The position numbers and the translations under genes are program-made. The notes under the pieces were generated by a model. The model searched no databases. It was not told the origin of the DNA and saw only the letters and a program-made list of their open reading frames with translations. From NCBI GenBank assembly GCA_013036095.1, contig JAAXCW010000001.1, positions 310,001 through 374,000 on the forward strand: a stretch of 64,000 bases of DNA, written 5' to 3'. Each line of letters starts with the position of its first letter. The stretch's first letter is position 1. Of the stretch, positions 61,461 to 64,000 are shown piece after piece. This DNA is from Vulcanimicrobiota bacterium (lineage in GTDB: Bacteria; Vulcanimicrobiota; Vulcanimicrobiia; Vulcanimicrobiales; Vulcanimicrobiaceae).

Positions 61461-62014
61461 GACCAGCGCTCGAAAAGTTTGTGCTCGATGCCGAATTGGT
61501 CGAGCGCTTTTCCGACCGTGTGTGCGACGATGTCGTCGATCGACTTCGGTTTGGCGTAGAGCGCCGGCATCGGCGGCATGATGACTGCCCCGATCTCTGC
61601 CAGTTGCGTCAGCGTGCGCAGGTGGCCCAAATGCAGCGGCGTCTCACGCACGATCAGCACCAACTTTCGCCTTTCTTTTAAGCATACGTCGGCCGCCCGC
61701 ACGAGCAGATTTGCATTGAGCGAATGGGCGATTGCGCCGGCGCTTCCGATCGAACACGGAATGACGAGCATGCCTTCGGTGATGAACGAACCGCTGGAAA
61801 TCGCCGCAGCCAGATCGTCGTGATCGTACGAGACGTCGGCTAGCGCCTCAAAATCTTTAACGGTCTTCTTGGTCTCCAGTTCAATCGTACGCGCAGCCTG
61901 CCGGCTGACCACTAAATGCGACTCGATGCCGGGAGCATCACGCAACGCCTCAAGCGCGCGGGACGCAAACGCGCTTCCGCTGGCTCCGCTGACGCCGATG
62001 ATGATTCGCCGCAT
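61457..62014 (-). CDS. ubiX: Flavin prenyltransferase UbiX
   Basis: 185 residues. GVSGASGSAFASRALEALRD at the start, the PCSIGSAGAIAHSLNANLLV block, RKLVLIVRETPLHLGHLRTL and the MPPMPALYAKPKSIDDIV end are diagnostic for UbiX. It makes prenylated FMN for UbiD-type decarboxylases. No ubiD gene is next to it in this window. It converges with the nucleotidyltransferase (4-nt overlap) and diverges from the nuclease gene. Confidence 0.95.
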   Translation of the reverse strand: MRRIIIGVSGASGSAFASRALEALRDAPGIESHLVVSRQAARTIELETKKTVKDFEALADVSYDHDDLAAAISSGSFITEGMLVIPCSIGSAGAIAHSLNANLLVRAADVCLKERRKLVLIVRETPLHLGHLRTLTQLAEIGAVIMPPMPALYAKPKSIDDIVAHTVGKALDQFGIEHKLFERWS

Positions 62015-62050
62015 GACGCGCGGTTATACGCTGCGAGCAGGGTCGCCTTC

Positions 62051-63316
62051 GTGAGCTTCAAAGAGAGCATCGTGCAGTCTGCCGAGCAGCGTGCTTTTCT
62101 AACGGCGGCTTTAGCGTGGACGCGAAGGCCGGACGAACGCCACGCGGTGCGAATGCTGCGATCCCCGTTCTCCGGCGTCCCACAAGAACTCGGAGCCGCA
62201 TACGCGGCGCTCTCGGCGAGCGAGGGCGGACTGCTCGATCGCGTCGCGCAAGAGCGCTCACTCGCGCCGTTCGCCGCGTCGCTGCGCGAACTCGAGAAAA
62301 TCGGGGACGGCGAGACCGCGCGGAATGAAATCGTGCGCCGTTTTCAACTCGAAGCGGACGTACCGCCGGTTGCGGTGGAGCGCGGCGAACTGAAACTTTG
62401 CGAGCCGGCCGTTCCCGAACCCCGTCTTGGAATGCGCGCTGCGCGCCCGCGTTTTTCGGCATCGCAGCTCAACGCTTACGTCGAGTGTCCGCGAAAATGG
62501 TTCTACCGGTATATGTGCGGCGCCGTCGAGGACAAAGGATCGTCCGCCTCGTTTTATGGCACCGCATTTCACGCCGCCCTCGAAGCGTTGCATGGCGAAT
62601 TTCCGCGCCCCGGCGACGCTGAGCCCGCCGAGCTTTCGCTCAAACTGGAAGGCTTGGTCAATTCGGCCTTCGACCGGCACCGCAACAACTTCGAAACGCC
62701 CGTGGAGTACGAATTGCAGCGCCGCCGCGCGCAGCGCACTGCAAAAAAATACGTCGAGTGGCTGCTCGCTGAGGCCAAACGCGCCTCTTTTACCGTCGTC
62801 GGCTGCGAGCTTTCAGCCGAGCTGGAGATGGAAGGCTATGAGTTCATCGGCTACATCGACCGGCTCGACCGCGACGACAAGACGGGAGCGGTTGCGGTGA
62901 TCGACTATAAGACGGGAACGATCGCTACGAGCGCGGCCGAGTACCGCGAAAAGATCCGTCAGTTCAAAGATTTCCAACTGCCGTTTTATTACTGGGCGCG
63001 AACCGCCGAAGGCGACAAAGTTTGGAAACTGGCGCTGCTTCCGCTGAAAGATGCGCTGCTCGACGTACAGCCGATCGTCCTCGAAGTCGTGCCGGTGCCG
63101 TCGGAGATCGGCCGCTCGCAAAGCGCGACCGGCGTGATCCCGCTGAGCGAGCTCGAGCGTGCGCGCGAGCGGATGATCGACATCTGCGCGGAGCTTACCG
63201 CCGGCACCACGGCTGCGTTTCCCGTCACGACGGATCCGTCGGCATGCACGTACTGCTCCTATGCGATCGCCTGCGCCGGCCGTCCCTATCCGCCGGACCA
63301 GCGGTTCGGACGATGA
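62051..63316 (+). CDS. PD-(D/E)XK Fe-S nuclease (AddB C-terminal-like)
   Basis: 421 residues from the GTG at 62051 (tentative; upstream in-frame sequence is antisense to ubiX). Residues 1-130 resemble the end of a helicase or a linker. The nuclease runs from SASQLNAYVECPRKWFYRYM through GTAFHAALEAL to GYIDRLDRDDKTGAV and VIDYKTG. Cluster Cys: C146 and CTYCSYAIAC (C-X2-C-X5-C), as in AddB/RecB Fe-S nucleases. ATGA overlap with the helicase gene. A DNA end-processing role is likely. Confidence 0.88.
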   Translation: MSFKESIVQSAEQRAFLTAALAWTRRPDERHAVRMLRSPFSGVPQELGAAYAALSASEGGLLDRVAQERSLAPFAASLRELEKIGDGETARNEIVRRFQLEADVPPVAVERGELKLCEPAVPEPRLGMRAARPRFSASQLNAYVECPRKWFYRYMCGAVEDKGSSASFYGTAFHAALEALHGEFPRPGDAEPAELSLKLEGLVNSAFDRHRNNFETPVEYELQRRRAQRTAKKYVEWLLAEAKRASFTVVGCELSAELEMEGYEFIGYIDRLDRDDKTGAVAVIDYKTGTIATSAAEYREKIRQFKDFQLPFYYWARTAEGDKVWKLALLPLKDALLDVQPIVLEVVPVPSEIGRSQSATGVIPLSELERARERMIDICAELTAGTTAAFPVTTDPSACTYCSYAIACAGRPYPPDQRFGR

Positions 63317-64000
63317 GCCGCTTCATTACCGGCGCGGCCGGAACCGGGAAAACGACCGAGCTCGCGCGGCGCGCAAAGGAAGCGGCGCAAACAGCCGGAG
63401 TACTCTTGACCGCGCCGTCGGCAGCTTCGCTCGAAGTCGCGCGCAGGCTCTGCAGCGGCGAATCGATCGAAGTCCGGGCGCTGGACGAACTCGCGTTGGA
63501 GATACTCATAAGCAAAGCCGGTGATGGTCCCCGCCCGGAGCTCATCGACGATGTGCAGGCGGCCTTACTGTTCGAGGAATCGGCGCAGCCGCTGCTTTCG
63601 CTCGAGTGGACTGAGTTTATGGAAGCGACGGTCGACCCCGAAGTGCCGGGTTTGCGTGCGCCGCAGCGTTTCTTGGATGCGGCTTTTCTTTTGTTCTGCA
63701 AATTTCGCGATGCGCTCGTTTCACCCGAACAGTTTTTGGAGAGCGCTCTACGCGGCGCAACCGCGTTTTACGCGCAACCTCCGAATTTCGCGCACCCCGA
63801 TCTCCTGTACTACACGAAAGAGACACACCAGGACTCGCTCAACGTCGACAGCGCCGAGCTCCAGCGCCAGTACCGGCGCGAAGTCGACCTCGCGAAGATC
63901 TTGGCTAAACTTTACCGGTCTTATTTGGATCATCCGGTCAAGCGCGGCTGCCTGAGTCCTCGCGACGCGATCGCCGAAGCCGTAAAGTCGCTGCGCGACC
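63313..64000 (+). CDS. UvrD/AddA-like helicase, N-terminal part, runs off window
   Basis: The first 229 codons are in the window. ATG 63313 overlaps the nuclease stop (ATGA). Walker A ITGAAGTGKTTELARRAKEA (residues 5-24) and the following VLLTAPSAASLEVARRL match the motif I and Ia regions of superfamily 1A helicases. The rest (residues about 60-229) is the variable region before motif II. With the Fe-S nuclease it makes a two-gene helicase-nuclease set like AddAB or AdnAB, but the domain order is unusual. Confidence 0.8.
   Translation, partial: MSRFITGAAGTGKTTELARRAKEAAQTAGVLLTAPSAASLEVARRLCSGESIEVRALDELALEILISKAGDGPRPELIDDVQAALLFEESAQPLLSLEWTEFMEATVDPEVPGLRAPQRFLDAAFLLFCKFRDALVSPEQFLESALRGATAFYAQPPNFAHPDLLYYTKETHQDSLNVDSAELQRQYRREVDLAKILAKLYRSYLDHPVKRGCLSPRDAIAEAVKSLRD

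Overview
The window is a GC-rich, tightly packed bacterial chromosome segment with about 60 protein genes, many joined by ATGA, GTGA or TAATG overlaps. I found no rRNA, tRNA, CRISPR array, transposase or phage gene. TolC, an AcrB-type RND pump, a MacAB-type exporter, lipoproteins and a barrel-like protein ending in Phe point to a diderm cell. RNase J, PdxS/PdxT, a SpoIIIAA/Ycf45-like R3H ATPase, three S9 peptidases and an IspE/UbiX set fit an uncultured lineage such as Eremiobacterota (WPS-2) or relatives. That placement is inference; a 16S or marker-gene search would decide it.

Layout. 1-3062: amidase with a small exported partner, RNase J, a small secreted protein. 3155-9715: Yip1-type membrane protein, then a compact TolC, MacA-like adaptor, two FtsX/MacB permeases and one ATPase. 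9802-14698: HtrA-type protease, then dnaK, grpE and a dnaJ with half a zinc finger. 14701-18799: an MsbA-like ABC exporter and a two-gene ABC exporter. 18811-21440: 3-oxoacid CoA-transferase and a divergent acyl-CoA dehydrogenase. 21546-25415: exported lysine-rich protein, VIT1/CCC1 transporter, DPP-IV-like peptidase, unknown gene. 25324-32823: endonuclease III, Tat-exported multicopper oxidase, two S9 peptidases, MutY. 32822-36076: lpd, lipB, lipA (lipoate enzymes). 36086-42859: RND pump, barrel-like protein, GDSL lipoprotein, rhodanese, small secreted protein. 42920-46677: glutamate dehydrogenase, YchF, bifunctional nuclease family protein, MTA phosphorylase. 46674-53790: membrane protein, holB, tmk, secreted protein, R3H ATPase, hydrolase, basic amino acid decarboxylase. 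53934-57314: lipoprotein, HNH endonuclease, pdxT, pdxS. 57322-64000: six-hairpin glycosidase, ispE, nucleotidyltransferase, ubiX, and an AddB-like Fe-S nuclease coupled to a UvrD-type helicase that runs off the window.

The strongest unexplained signal is a dispersed structured repeat at six sites. Its modules have the form 4-bp stem, GAG, loop or hairpin, CGA, 4-bp stem. The stem bases change between copies but stay complementary, while GAG and CGA stay fixed. Two copies are translated at the same hinge of two S9 paralogues, and one forms the C-terminal tail of LipB. Other points of note: LipB has Gln where the catalytic Lys is expected; tmk seems to start with CTG; DnaJ keeps only one zinc centre; and a 22-bp hairpin separates dnaK from grpE.
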